Shown here in pieces: positions 1 to 7,000 of a DNA stretch of 23,265 nucleotides; the first letter of the stretch is position 1, and every line of letters begins with the position of its first letter. The translations under genes were made by a program, and so were the position numbers. The notes under the pieces are model-generated. The model worked only from the letters and a program-made list of their open reading frames with translations. It did not search any database and was not told the DNA's origin. This DNA comes from an uncultured Draconibacterium sp. Its GTDB lineage: Bacteria; Bacteroidota; Bacteroidia; Bacteroidales; Prolixibacteraceae. Location: positions 1 to 23,265 of the forward strand of contig CANLMQ010000056.1 in the NCBI GenBank assembly GCA_947492175.1. The letters are read 5' to 3'.

Positions 1-669
1 AAACCACAACTCTACCGGATCAATGCCGGGAACATACAGCGTTGAATGTCGTCTCAATTTTGTATCAAACCACAACTCTACCGGATCAATGCCGGGAACA
101 TACAGCGTTGAATGTCGTCTCAATTTTGTATCAAACCACAACTGGGAAGAAGATTTACTAAACGATGTAATTGTTGAATGTCGTCTCAATTTTGTATCAA
201 ACCACAACTGCCATTGTGTTTGCTATTTATAATGATATGTTGAATGTCGTCTCAATTTTGTATCAAACCACAACAGAAACCCGCGCCGGGTATCTCGATA
301 AACTGTTGAATGTCGTCTCAATTTTGTATCAAACCACAACTTATTATCTTCTGCATGTCTAATGAGTTCCGTTGAATGTCGTCTCAATTTTGTATCAAAC
401 CACAACTTTAACCGGATCTTTAAAAAGGTCAAGAGTGTTGAATGTCGTCTCAATTTTGTATCAAACCACAACATAAATACGCTTTTACCGCGAGCGCGTC
501 CGGTTGAATGTCGTCTCAATTTTGTATCAAACCACAACCTATTTGCTCGTCGTTCTCGTCGGTGAATGTTGAATGTCGTCTCAATTTTGTATCAAACCAC
601 AACGTTGTCGAGTGTGTAATCGTTGTCGTTTTCGTTGAATGTCGTCTCAATTTTGTATCAAACCACAAC
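1..669 (-). CRISPR. Type II-C CRISPR array (left end cut by window)
   Basis: Ten complete, apparently identical 36-bp repeats lie at 41, 107, 173, 239, 305, 371, 437, 503, 568 and 634. The last 10 bases of an eleventh repeat sit at 1-10. On the plus strand each repeat starts GTTGAATGTC and ends ACCACAAC. The ten spacers are 30 bp, except the one at 539-567, which is 29 bp. The spacers at 11-40 and 77-106 are identical. The array continues beyond position 1. The tracrRNA near 8232-8333 carries the plus-strand repeat sequence as its anti-repeat, so functional crRNA must come from the minus strand, the same direction as cas9, cas1 and cas2. The leader side is therefore at the right end, next to cas2. 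Confidence 0.98.
11..106. repeat. Duplicated CRISPR spacer unit
   Basis: The 30-bp spacer at 11-40 and the one at 77-106 are identical, separated by the repeat at 41-76. This is a direct duplication of one repeat-spacer unit, probably by recombination between repeats. It lies toward the leader-distal (older) side of the visible array. Confidence 0.95.
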
Positions 670-891
670 CAAGCGGCGGACATGGCCTGGTTTTACAGGC
701 ATTCTGAAGAATTATGCAAAAGAAATTATGCCCTTTAACAGGCAAAGAAGTGGTTCGACAGCTGATTTTTTTAATTCTATATAGTGAAACGAATATTTGT
801 TTTCCAGCATTTCAAAGAACCGCAAACGAATATAAGAATTTGAATTTAAATACTTTGTAAACTTTTCCAAAGTTTAGAACTTTGGAAAAGG
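670..891 (-). promoter_or_regulatory. Array leader region between cas2 and the first repeat
   Basis: This 222-bp gene-free stretch lies between the cas2 stop and the outermost repeat. The half nearest cas2 (about 750-861) is very AT-rich, as leaders usually are. The 70 bp touching the array is less so. I found no convincing TAnnTTTG box on the minus strand, so the pre-crRNA promoter is not identified. The array may be read through from cas2. The palindrome at 862-890 occupies the cas2 end. The leader role is inferred from position and from the crRNA strand. Confidence 0.5.
862..890. repeat. RAYT-associated palindrome, copy A
   Basis: Two 13-bp arms (862-874, CTTTTCCAAAGTT; 878-890) pair perfectly around a 3-nt loop. 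The element starts one base after the cas2 stop codon. It is one of four near-identical copies in the window (see 2218, 2914 and 8343). At the end of the cas2 message it would form a stable hairpin. Confidence 0.9.
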
Positions 892-1230
892 TCAGAACAT
901 TTCGAGCTGTTTGGGGCCTTCGGGCATGGGGCTCGATTTGTTGCCCCATATGTTTACAATGTTGCCGTACTGCTTGTCGGTTACGGTAAGTATGCTTACC
1001 TGTCCGTGTTCGGGGATGGCACTTTTTACCCGTTTTATGTGCACTTCGGCACTTTCTTTACTGGCGCAATGCCGGTTGTACACCGAAAACTGCATCATCG
1101 AAAAACCATCTTTCAGCAAATCTTTGCGAAAACGTGTTGCCAGCCTGCGTTCTTTTTTGGTAGTAACGGGCAGGTCGAAGAATACAAATAGCCACATAAT
1201 ATGATAGGCATTTAGCCGGGTTTGTTGCAT
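892..1230 (-). CDS. cas2: CRISPR-associated endonuclease Cas2
   Basis: This 112-aa protein is the usual size for Cas2. The ferredoxin-like fold starts with the hydrophobic strand WLFVFFDLP, whose Asp (about D19) is the conserved metal-site residue. It continues with the family pattern of basic residues, LLKDGFSMMQFSVYNRHC, and ends GPKQLEMF, as in type II-C Cas2 proteins. Cas2 dimers bridge two Cas1 dimers in the spacer-integration complex. The start at 1230 gives the short N-terminal extension before MWLFVFFD that relatives also carry. The gene follows cas1 by 57 bp and runs straight into the array, so it is probably co-transcribed. Nothing suggests inactivation. Confidence 0.97.
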   Translation of the reverse strand: MQQTRLNAYHIMWLFVFFDLPVTTKKERRLATRFRKDLLKDGFSMMQFSVYNRHCASKESAEVHIKRVKSAIPEHGQVSILTVTDKQYGNIVNIWGNKSSPMPEGPKQLEMF

Positions 1231-1248
1231 AACTCAATTGTTTAAACA

Positions 1249-1275
1249 CTTCGGGGTTTGGAAAAACACCCGAAG
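1249..1275. other. Hairpin between cas1 and cas2
   Basis: Arms CTTCGGG (1249-1255) and CCCGAAG (1269-1275) form a 7-bp GC-rich stem inside the 57-bp gap between cas1 and cas2. No U-tract follows on the minus strand, so it is not a standard terminator. It may modulate cas2 expression or mark an RNA processing point. Its role is unproven. Confidence 0.45.
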
Positions 1276-1287
1276 GTTTTTGAAAAT

Positions 1288-2178
1288 TTATTCGAAAACC
1301 GGGTACAGAATTTTGCGTTGTTCGCCCGAGAAACAGCGCGAAAGCGAGGCCGTAGTTTGCGAAAGTGCCACCATAAGCGGGCGTTTGTTATCGCCTATTT
1401 TTACATCTGTAGTCATTAGCTGCAAAAGTTCGGCCTTGTGTTCTTTTTCAATCATAAAACAAGCGGGGAATTTCTCGTTCAGGTTGTAAACCAGCTCATC
1501 GACATAAGGGCGGTAAGGTTCCATAATATCGTCGGCCAGGCAAAAGGCATTGTAGCGGTTGCGATGATGAATACCCAGCGTTGCCAGCAGACCCGATCCG
1601 GCCAGGGCACGTGCCACTGCCGAGCGCAACAGTATGTACCCGTAATTAAGAAAAGGGTTGGGTGGCTCGCCGTAACGGTCGCGTACAAAGTTTTTCCCCA
1701 GCAGTGCCATCCAATACAGGCGGGCGGCAAATCCCTCGCGGTTGTCGGTATCGCCGCTTTTTACCTGACGAGCCAGTGTTTTTAACTGCGTAGCATTCTT
1801 GCCCAGTTTCTGCAGCAAACGCGCCTGATTAGCAATTTTGGCCTCGATGGTTTGTTTCCAGAGGTTCTTTTTCAGCGGTTCGGTGGCTGCTACCTGTGCC
1901 CTGAACAACTCGCCCTGTATATGGTGGGCATCCAATGGCAACAACATCGACGAGGGCATATGTTTGCTATCGCAAAACAAGGTAACCACATTATTTTCGT
2001 TTAGTTCTTCCACCAGTTTCATGGAAAACGAAATTTGCGGATGGTCGAGCACCACAAAACCGAGGTCTTCGACCGGGGCCGATGCAACTGTCATCCCTCC
2101 CCTTTCCGAAAGCTGCAATTGTTTGTTTTTTAACGAAAGGCGGTAAGGATTCGATATAAATAGTGTACGTTTTAACAT
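1288..2178 (-). CDS. cas1: CRISPR-associated integrase Cas1 (type II-C)
   Basis: This 296-aa protein is the typical length of type II Cas1. The N-terminal beta domain (about 1-85) begins MLKRTLFISNPYRLS and includes the family segment with ERGG and VVLDHPQIS. The C-terminal helical domain carries the metal-binding residues: Glu in REGFAARLYW (about E148), His in the GIHHRNRYNAF segment (H204/H205) and acidic residues in LADDIMEPYRP (D216-E220). Their spacing matches the Glu-His-Glu site of characterised type II Cas1 enzymes. With Cas2 it cuts and joins prespacers at the leader-proximal repeat. There is no cas4 or csn2, which supports subtype II-C. Palindrome copy B lies 39 bp upstream. Confidence 0.97.
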   Translation of the reverse strand: MLKRTLFISNPYRLSLKNKQLQLSERGGMTVASAPVEDLGFVVLDHPQISFSMKLVEELNENNVVTLFCDSKHMPSSMLLPLDAHHIQGELFRAQVAATEPLKKNLWKQTIEAKIANQARLLQKLGKNATQLKTLARQVKSGDTDNREGFAARLYWMALLGKNFVRDRYGEPPNPFLNYGYILLRSAVARALAGSGLLATLGIHHRNRYNAFCLADDIMEPYRPYVDELVYNLNEKFPACFMIEKEHKAELLQLMTTDVKIGDNKRPLMVALSQTTASLSRCFSGEQRKILYPVFE

Positions 2179-2217
2179 GGTTTTACCGGGTTTTGGTTCT
2201 ACTTATTTTTTTTCTAC

Positions 2218-2246
2218 CTTTTCCAAAGTTTGAAACTTTGGAAAAG
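2218..2246. repeat. RAYT-associated palindrome, copy B
   Basis: Two perfect 14-bp arms (2218-2231, CTTTTCCAAAGTTT; 2233-2246) flank a single central base. It lies between the cas1 start and the 3' end of the transposase gene, and with copy C it brackets that gene. Confidence 0.93.
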
Positions 2247-2273
2247 TTGACTTATGAAATTTTTCCTTTTCAA

Positions 2274-2888
2274 TTACAATTCCATAGACCTAAGATGGTT
2301 GTACATAAAGTTGCCTAATCCACCGAACCACTCCAACACCTCGGCGCGTTTTACCAGCGTTACTTTATCCGAAATTATCGCATTGTACGAGGAATATTTC
2401 CACTCCTGCGGTTTGTTTACAAAACCATGGTTAACCGGGTTACGATGAATATAATTTACCAAACGAATAAAATAATCATCATCGCCTATTTCTTTCCTCT
2501 TGAAATTTTTCATGAATAAACTTCCTCTGCGGCCATAAATAAGATTATAGGCCTGGGTGTACGAACTAAAAAAATTAGAAAATTGTTTACTAACAAAACG
2601 AGCCTGGTAATCTTCCTTGTCTTCATTACGGTTAAGCTTCGTATAATCTTTTTTCCCTTTAACACTTTCTAAAATCAGACTTTCAATACATTCTGATTTT
2701 TTAATCCGAACCAGCAAATGGAAGTGATTAGGCATTAAACAGAATACCATTGTATCTGCAACCGGAAGGATATACTGTTTGTACTTCTCCAGAAAGAACA
2801 CATAGTTTTTATCCTCCCTGAATATTAATTCATTTCCGATTGAATGATTGTAAATATGAAAATATTTCTCAGATAATAAAGGTTCCAT
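2274..2888 (-). CDS. RAYT-type Y1 (HUH) transposase
   Basis: This 204-aa protein of the IS200-like Y1 transposase family has the REP-associated (RAYT) style. The motif CLMPNHFHLLV supplies the HUH pair (H55 and H57). A downstream helix with SYTQAYNLIYGRRG offers the catalytic tyrosine (likely Y114). YIHRNPVNHG and a WKYSSY segment are characteristic of the family. Such enzymes nick single-stranded DNA through a 5'-phosphotyrosine. RAYTs are single-copy, domesticated-looking and associated with palindromic repeats. Here perfect palindromes lie on both sides (2218-2246 and 2914-2946), which fits. I chose the ATG at 2888. The longer reading frame would need a TTG at 2924 inside the palindrome. 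The gene sits between the cas9 side and cas1 and reads in the same direction. Confidence 0.93.
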   Translation of the reverse strand: MEPLLSEKYFHIYNHSIGNELIFREDKNYVFFLEKYKQYILPVADTMVFCLMPNHFHLLVRIKKSECIESLILESVKGKKDYTKLNRNEDKEDYQARFVSKQFSNFFSSYTQAYNLIYGRRGSLFMKNFKRKEIGDDDYFIRLVNYIHRNPVNHGFVNKPQEWKYSSYNAIISDKVTLVKRAEVLEWFGGLGNFMYNHLRSMEL

Positions 2889-2913
2889 TTTAAAGCTATT
2901 TGTTATTAAACAG

Positions 2914-2946
2914 ACCTTTTCCAAAGTTTGAAACTTTGGAAAAGGT
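2914..2946. repeat. RAYT-associated palindrome, copy C
   Basis: Two perfect 16-bp arms (2914-2929 and 2931-2946) surround one central base, making this the longest of the four copies. It lies 25 bp upstream of the transposase start and 20 bp downstream of the stop of the 218-aa gene. It could end that transcript or serve as a transposase recognition site. Confidence 0.93.
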
Positions 2947-2966
2947 TTTAGCTCTGCAAACAGTTT

Positions 2967-3623
2967 TTACGCTTTTACCACAATACCCAGTTTTTCGAGC
3001 AACTGCGGTTTATCGGTCAGGGCAATGCGGGCAATTACCTCGTAATCGGTAACCCAGTCGACGAGTTCTTCAATTTTTTCATCGCGTTCCTGGGTTGCAT
3101 TTTGGGCATCGCCTTTTTCTTTTTTAACTGCTTCTGCAGCTTCCATTACCCCGTTAACTGCAGCCAGTTCGGTGGTAAGTTTGTCTTCAGTTTGCCCGTA
3201 TGCGGCCAATGCTGTTTTCCACTCTTCGTTTGCCATTATAGCGCGGTAAAAACCAAGCGTTTGCTTTAGCCAGCCGCTAATGGTTGAAGCGCGTTTGCCG
3301 TTTAAATCGAGCGTTGCACTTGCCTGAACATTGTTTTTAAAAGCAATGCGGGCAATACTTAACAGGTTCATGTAATTTTTATGCGCAGCTTTCCGGGCAT
3401 CTTCAAATTGTTGTTGTGCCTCGTCAACCTCGCCATACTCCTTTTTCTGAGTTTCGTACAAGGAGGTAGCATCCTGTAACAATACAGCTCCTTCCTGTAG
3501 TTTCGCCTCGGTGTATCCCATAAGCGATACGGCATTTAGTACTTTCGAATCGTTCAGGCTGTTATTAATACGCAAACCTGCCTGAAACAGAATTTCTTCG
3601 TTTGTTGCTCTCGCAAAATTCAT
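2967..3623 (-). CDS. Hypothetical all-helical protein
   Basis: I do not recognise a named family. The 218-aa product has no signal peptide, membrane segment or cysteine. It is rich in Ala, Glu, Lys and Gln with heptad-like hydrophobic spacing. It reads as several long helices: about 5-35, 40-95 (including the charged run QQQFEDARKAAHKNY), 100-135 and 140-200 (ending with a TERDEKIEELVDWV-like coiled segment). Its C-terminus is LEKLGIVVKA. The overall look is a helical bundle. I recall similar uncharacterised proteins in Bacteroidota but cannot name a domain. It lies between cas9 and the transposase on the cas strand, 470 bp after the cas9 stop. A role in the CRISPR system is not supported by anything except position. 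Confidence 0.75.
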   Translation of the reverse strand: MNFARATNEEILFQAGLRINNSLNDSKVLNAVSLMGYTEAKLQEGAVLLQDATSLYETQKKEYGEVDEAQQQFEDARKAAHKNYMNLLSIARIAFKNNVQASATLDLNGKRASTISGWLKQTLGFYRAIMANEEWKTALAAYGQTEDKLTTELAAVNGVMEAAEAVKKEKGDAQNATQERDEKIEELVDWVTDYEVIARIALTDKPQLLEKLGIVVKA

Positions 3624-3861
3624 AAAATTGTTTTAAAATTATTTATTAAAGAATTTAGCATCCTGCTCAAAATCAAGCAGCAGTGAGAGGGGATACATAA
3701 ACCGGGGAAACATAAACTCAGGTGGGTAATTTCTCCTGTTTATTGGTATCCAAGGGTCTTTTTAGTGGTTTGGACGGTAACTTTCGTTTTCATTATCTTG
3801 TACAAAACAATCAAAATGTCTTTTTACCGGTGTTTTTCCAATTCGACCGAAAAGTTTTTCT

Positions 3862-3966
3862 TTTTGATCGGGTACGATTGCATTTTGATTCGGTCGGATT
3901 GCATTTTGACCGGGACAAATGGCACTCTGATCGGGTCTGATCGTACTTTGATCCGGGAAAAAGCAC
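3862..3966. repeat. 21-bp degenerate tandem repeat
   Basis: Five head-to-tail units of exactly 21 bp start at 3862, 3883, 3904, 3925 and 3946. On the plus strand they share the pattern YTTTGATCGGGT, a variable stretch, then GATTGCA. Two or three decayed units follow to about 4026 (TTTTTGACTCGG at 3986, TTTTTGATCCG at 4006). Units differ at several positions, so this is an old or selected array and not a recent slippage product. Confidence 0.88.
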
Positions 3967-4055
3967 AATGACTGCCTGCTAAAGCTTTTTGACTCGGTCT
4001 CGTGCTTTTTGATCCGTTCTTTTGCCATTTTTACTGGTTTTGGTTTGTCTTTTTT

Positions 4056-4089
4056 AATCCTTCAAGGTTTTTAGAGACCTTGATGGATT
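4056..4089. other. Hairpin just downstream of cas9
   Basis: AATCC (4056-4060) plus TCAAGGT (4062-4068) pair with ACCTTGA (4077-4083) plus GGATT (4085-4089), with one T-T mismatch and an 8-nt loop. It lies five bases beyond the cas9 stop and may close the cas9 message. No U-run follows on the cas9 strand, so a canonical intrinsic terminator is not shown. Confidence 0.55.
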
Positions 4090-4093
4090 GGGT

Positions 4094-7000
4094 TTAAAGT
4101 TGTTTTATCTCTCCTAAAGTGGTTAATTCAAAATCAACTCCTTCAATGAGTGCATTAAACTGGTTATGACTCATTTTACGCTGAGCAATATACCCTTCAT
4201 TGTTAACAAACAAACCATCGCTAGTCTTTAACTCAGATGCAGAAGTTGCCTCCTGGTGATGCCTCAACACTATATTTCCAAAATGATAATATTTAGCACC
4301 AGACTTAACCCTGTTAGTTGACATACCAACAATTTTGTATAACCTCTTTTTCTTCGCCTCCTGCGATATCTCCCATACTTCTTCGGGCGAATTTTCCCAG
4401 AGCACTACCATAGTGCCCACTTTAACAATGGCTTTAAATACCACTTCTATTTTACCTGCGAGCTTTTGGGTCGGGAACAGGCTGTTTTCTCCTCCCATCT
4501 GCTGCTCTTTCAGGGTACGCTGAACCGAATGCTTGAAAAACTCTCCTGCCTCTTTGTTATTTATAATTTCAAAATCGCGTTTTATATTTCCCTTCTTGTC
4601 CTTCCCTTCGTAAATAGCCATCATGTAGTTGCTGTCGTTGGCAGCATAATAATTCTCTTTCCAGGCTCTTGGCTGCTTTTGCGATTTATCGCGCTGTTTT
4701 TTTATGTGCAACGGATTTGTAACCGTTGGCTGATACACCCTCACCTTTTTTATAGGTACAGGTGCCCCGTTTTTATTGGGCAGGCAATACAATAAACTTA
4801 TTTGTTCTTCAATGCCCGAAATTTCCTTTTTTATAGCAGCTTCTTCACTCTCTTCTGCATTTTTAAGTTTTCGGTTCAGTTGTTCTATCTCTTTCCGAAG
4901 TTGTTTTTCTTTTTCCCTCCCCTCTTCAACAATTCTCCGCACACGATCGTCAACAATATTTTTCAGGTTACTGTCTTCGAGCATATCCAGCGGTTTACGA
5001 ACCACATATTTAATCTTCTCTTCGGTTTCTCCTTTTTTGTTTACTTCCTTCTGTTTTATTGCTCCGTAAAAGGTTTCTTTGTGCAGGCTTCCGCGAACCG
5101 AGTCGCCTTTTAAATAAACAGGCTCTCCATTTTTATTGTATTGAATTTTACCCCGTTTCCTGAGTTTTTTCCGGCTCTGTTTGGGCAGCACATCGGGTGT
5201 ATGATGCGAAACCAGCACCTCTTTTTCAATGGCTCTTACATCTTCGGTAAATGTTGCCCAGGGTTTCTCTACCGGAGGAAGTTGTTCCACCCCGTCGACA
5301 TGCAATTCTTCCCACTGGTGATAAAACTTTGCCAGGTTTTCGTATTGCTTTTTGGTAATGCAGGCAATGGTAACCGCATCTATACAGTGATGTATATGGT
5401 TTACCCTTTCCTTTTTATCATACTCGCTTTGCAAGCCCCAAAGTTTACGAAAGTCGGCAACAGTATTCCCTTTAACGGTATAAACTCTGTCGAACAAAGT
5501 TTTTAAATACATACGCGAGTATTTGGTAATAATACCCGTATCAACCAACTGGCTGTTTTTAAAACCATCGGGAACATCCTTCATGGTAAAACGCCGGTAT
5601 TTATCGCGCCAGTAATCGCGTTCGTAACTCAACTTATGTCTTTTCTGAATAAACCGGTCTTTCGCATCTTTATCTATTGCCCCGCGCGACTGTCGAACTG
5701 CAACCTGGATTTGTTTATCCAGTTCCTCGAACTTTTCTTTCCAGTCTTCAATACGCTCTAAAATTTCAGAATGATTTTGCAATTCATAAGGTATCCTGTT
5801 TCTTTTCACCTTTCGGTTAAACGTGTTCTCGCAAAGTGTTTTATTAGCTTTTGAATTATCGCAAGAAAGACTTCTTGGGATGGTATGCTCAATATCAAAT
5901 TCGGGATTAGGGCCAAGAAAATCGGCAATATTAATTTCTCTTCCGGTGTAGAGGCATTTATGCTTCTGCTCTTCCCATAATTGATATTTTAAAATTTCGT
6001 CGGCCGACGGTTCTCCTCCGTTTAAAAACTCCTTTATTTTCGAGGCACACTCTTTTCGTTTGTTCTCGTTATCGCGCTGCCAGTTTTGCATGGCTTTGCG
6101 TTCGTTGGCATTCAGCAATCCGCGCGACATTTCGATGTTCACACTGGCATTGGAATCAATAATTTCTTCCTTTATCAGCGCATTTACTACCTTCCGCAAC
6201 TGGTGCATTGCACGCATAGCCATCGGGTTACGTATTGACGAAACCATTGGGCTACCCAAATAATAATTTCCGTCTTTGCCTTTTACCGGTGGCTTATATA
6301 CATCAATTGCCGATGGATGATAGAGATTTTTCAAACGTTCTGTTTCCACCTCGAAATTATCGGAAATAAAACCAAGAACCCGCTCGTCGATACGCTGATT
6401 TTTTGCATACTCTCCCCTGCCCGAATTCTTTTGCATTTGCTTTTCAAACAACTCCAGCGCGTGCGTTTCTATTCTTTGCTTCTTTTCTTCAGAAAAACAA
6501 GCATAAAGTTTGGGCCCGTAATAAGTAGTAATTTTAGTTTTTAAATCCTCATGGAAATAGACCTTTGCTTCTTTGCTCCACGAATAATTATTTTCCGGGT
6601 TTTGCGCACTATTAATCAGCCCGTTTACAATCTGAATAATCTCTTTTTCTTCCTTTTGTGTATCAATCAATAATTCTATTTCATCCCTTATGTAATCGCG
6701 GTTCTTTTTATCCTTCCAAATATCAGGCGGGATAACCTCTTCCATATTGGCCAGAAAAACAGCATGCGAATAAATTAATCCTTTACGCAGATAAGGAAGT
6801 ATTTTCCGAATGGCCTTAAGACTAAGCGAAGCAAAGTCTTGTTTTAATCTGATTTTCAGGAATTCTTTTACCTGATCCTCATCAAAATGTAACCGTTTAC
6901 GCGCAAAACCGGCCAGTTCTTCGTCCGAATCGAAGGAGTACAAGGCATGCCATACATCGTTACTATCAATTACCGACTTTTTACCATCCGATTCTCTTGT

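Larger units (their letters stand above)
3624..4093. other. Intergenic region between cas9 and the helical-protein gene
   Basis: This 470-bp stretch has no well-supported gene. It contains the 21-bp tandem repeat (3862-3966, with decayed copies to about 4026) and a hairpin at 4056-4089. An 88-codon minus-strand frame (4028 to 3762) crosses the repeat and would encode seven-residue repeats of the type PDQSAIR. Because 21 is a multiple of three, all frames stay open across the repeat, so the open frame is weak evidence for a protein. The region 3624-3860 shows nothing else I can name. Confidence 0.6.

Noticed and set aside
11..633. Self-targeting spacers within this window
   Set aside because: Comparing spacers by eye with the rest of the window showed no long match. 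The rest of the genome cannot be assessed.
41..669. Plus-strand transcription of the array from CAATTTTG, a -7-like box in each repeat
   Set aside because: The tracrRNA anti-repeat is the plus-strand sequence, so useful crRNA must be minus-strand. The box has a mismatch and no -33 partner.
23..738. Open reading frames across the CRISPR array with repeating VECRLNFVSNHN or WFDTKLRRHST peptides
   Set aside because: These are translations of the 36-bp repeat, whose length is a multiple of three. They are not proteins.
670..738. Possible gene fragment after the last repeat (QAADMAWFYRHSEELCKRN in the plus frame)
   Set aside because: The frame is only open because it runs out of the array; there is no start, no length and no recognisable domain.
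2889..2924. Longer transposase start at 2924
   Set aside because: It needs a TTG inside the palindrome, and the added residues do not look like the family N-terminus. The ATG at 2888 is better.
3762..4028. 88-aa minus-strand protein across the 21-bp repeat
   Set aside because: A repeat of period 21 keeps all frames open, and the peptide resembles no known family. It is kept only as a possibility within the repeat entry.
4056..4089. Hairpin after cas9 as a canonical intrinsic terminator
   Set aside because: The stem is good but A-rich, not U-rich, sequence follows on the cas9 strand, so it is recorded only as a hairpin.
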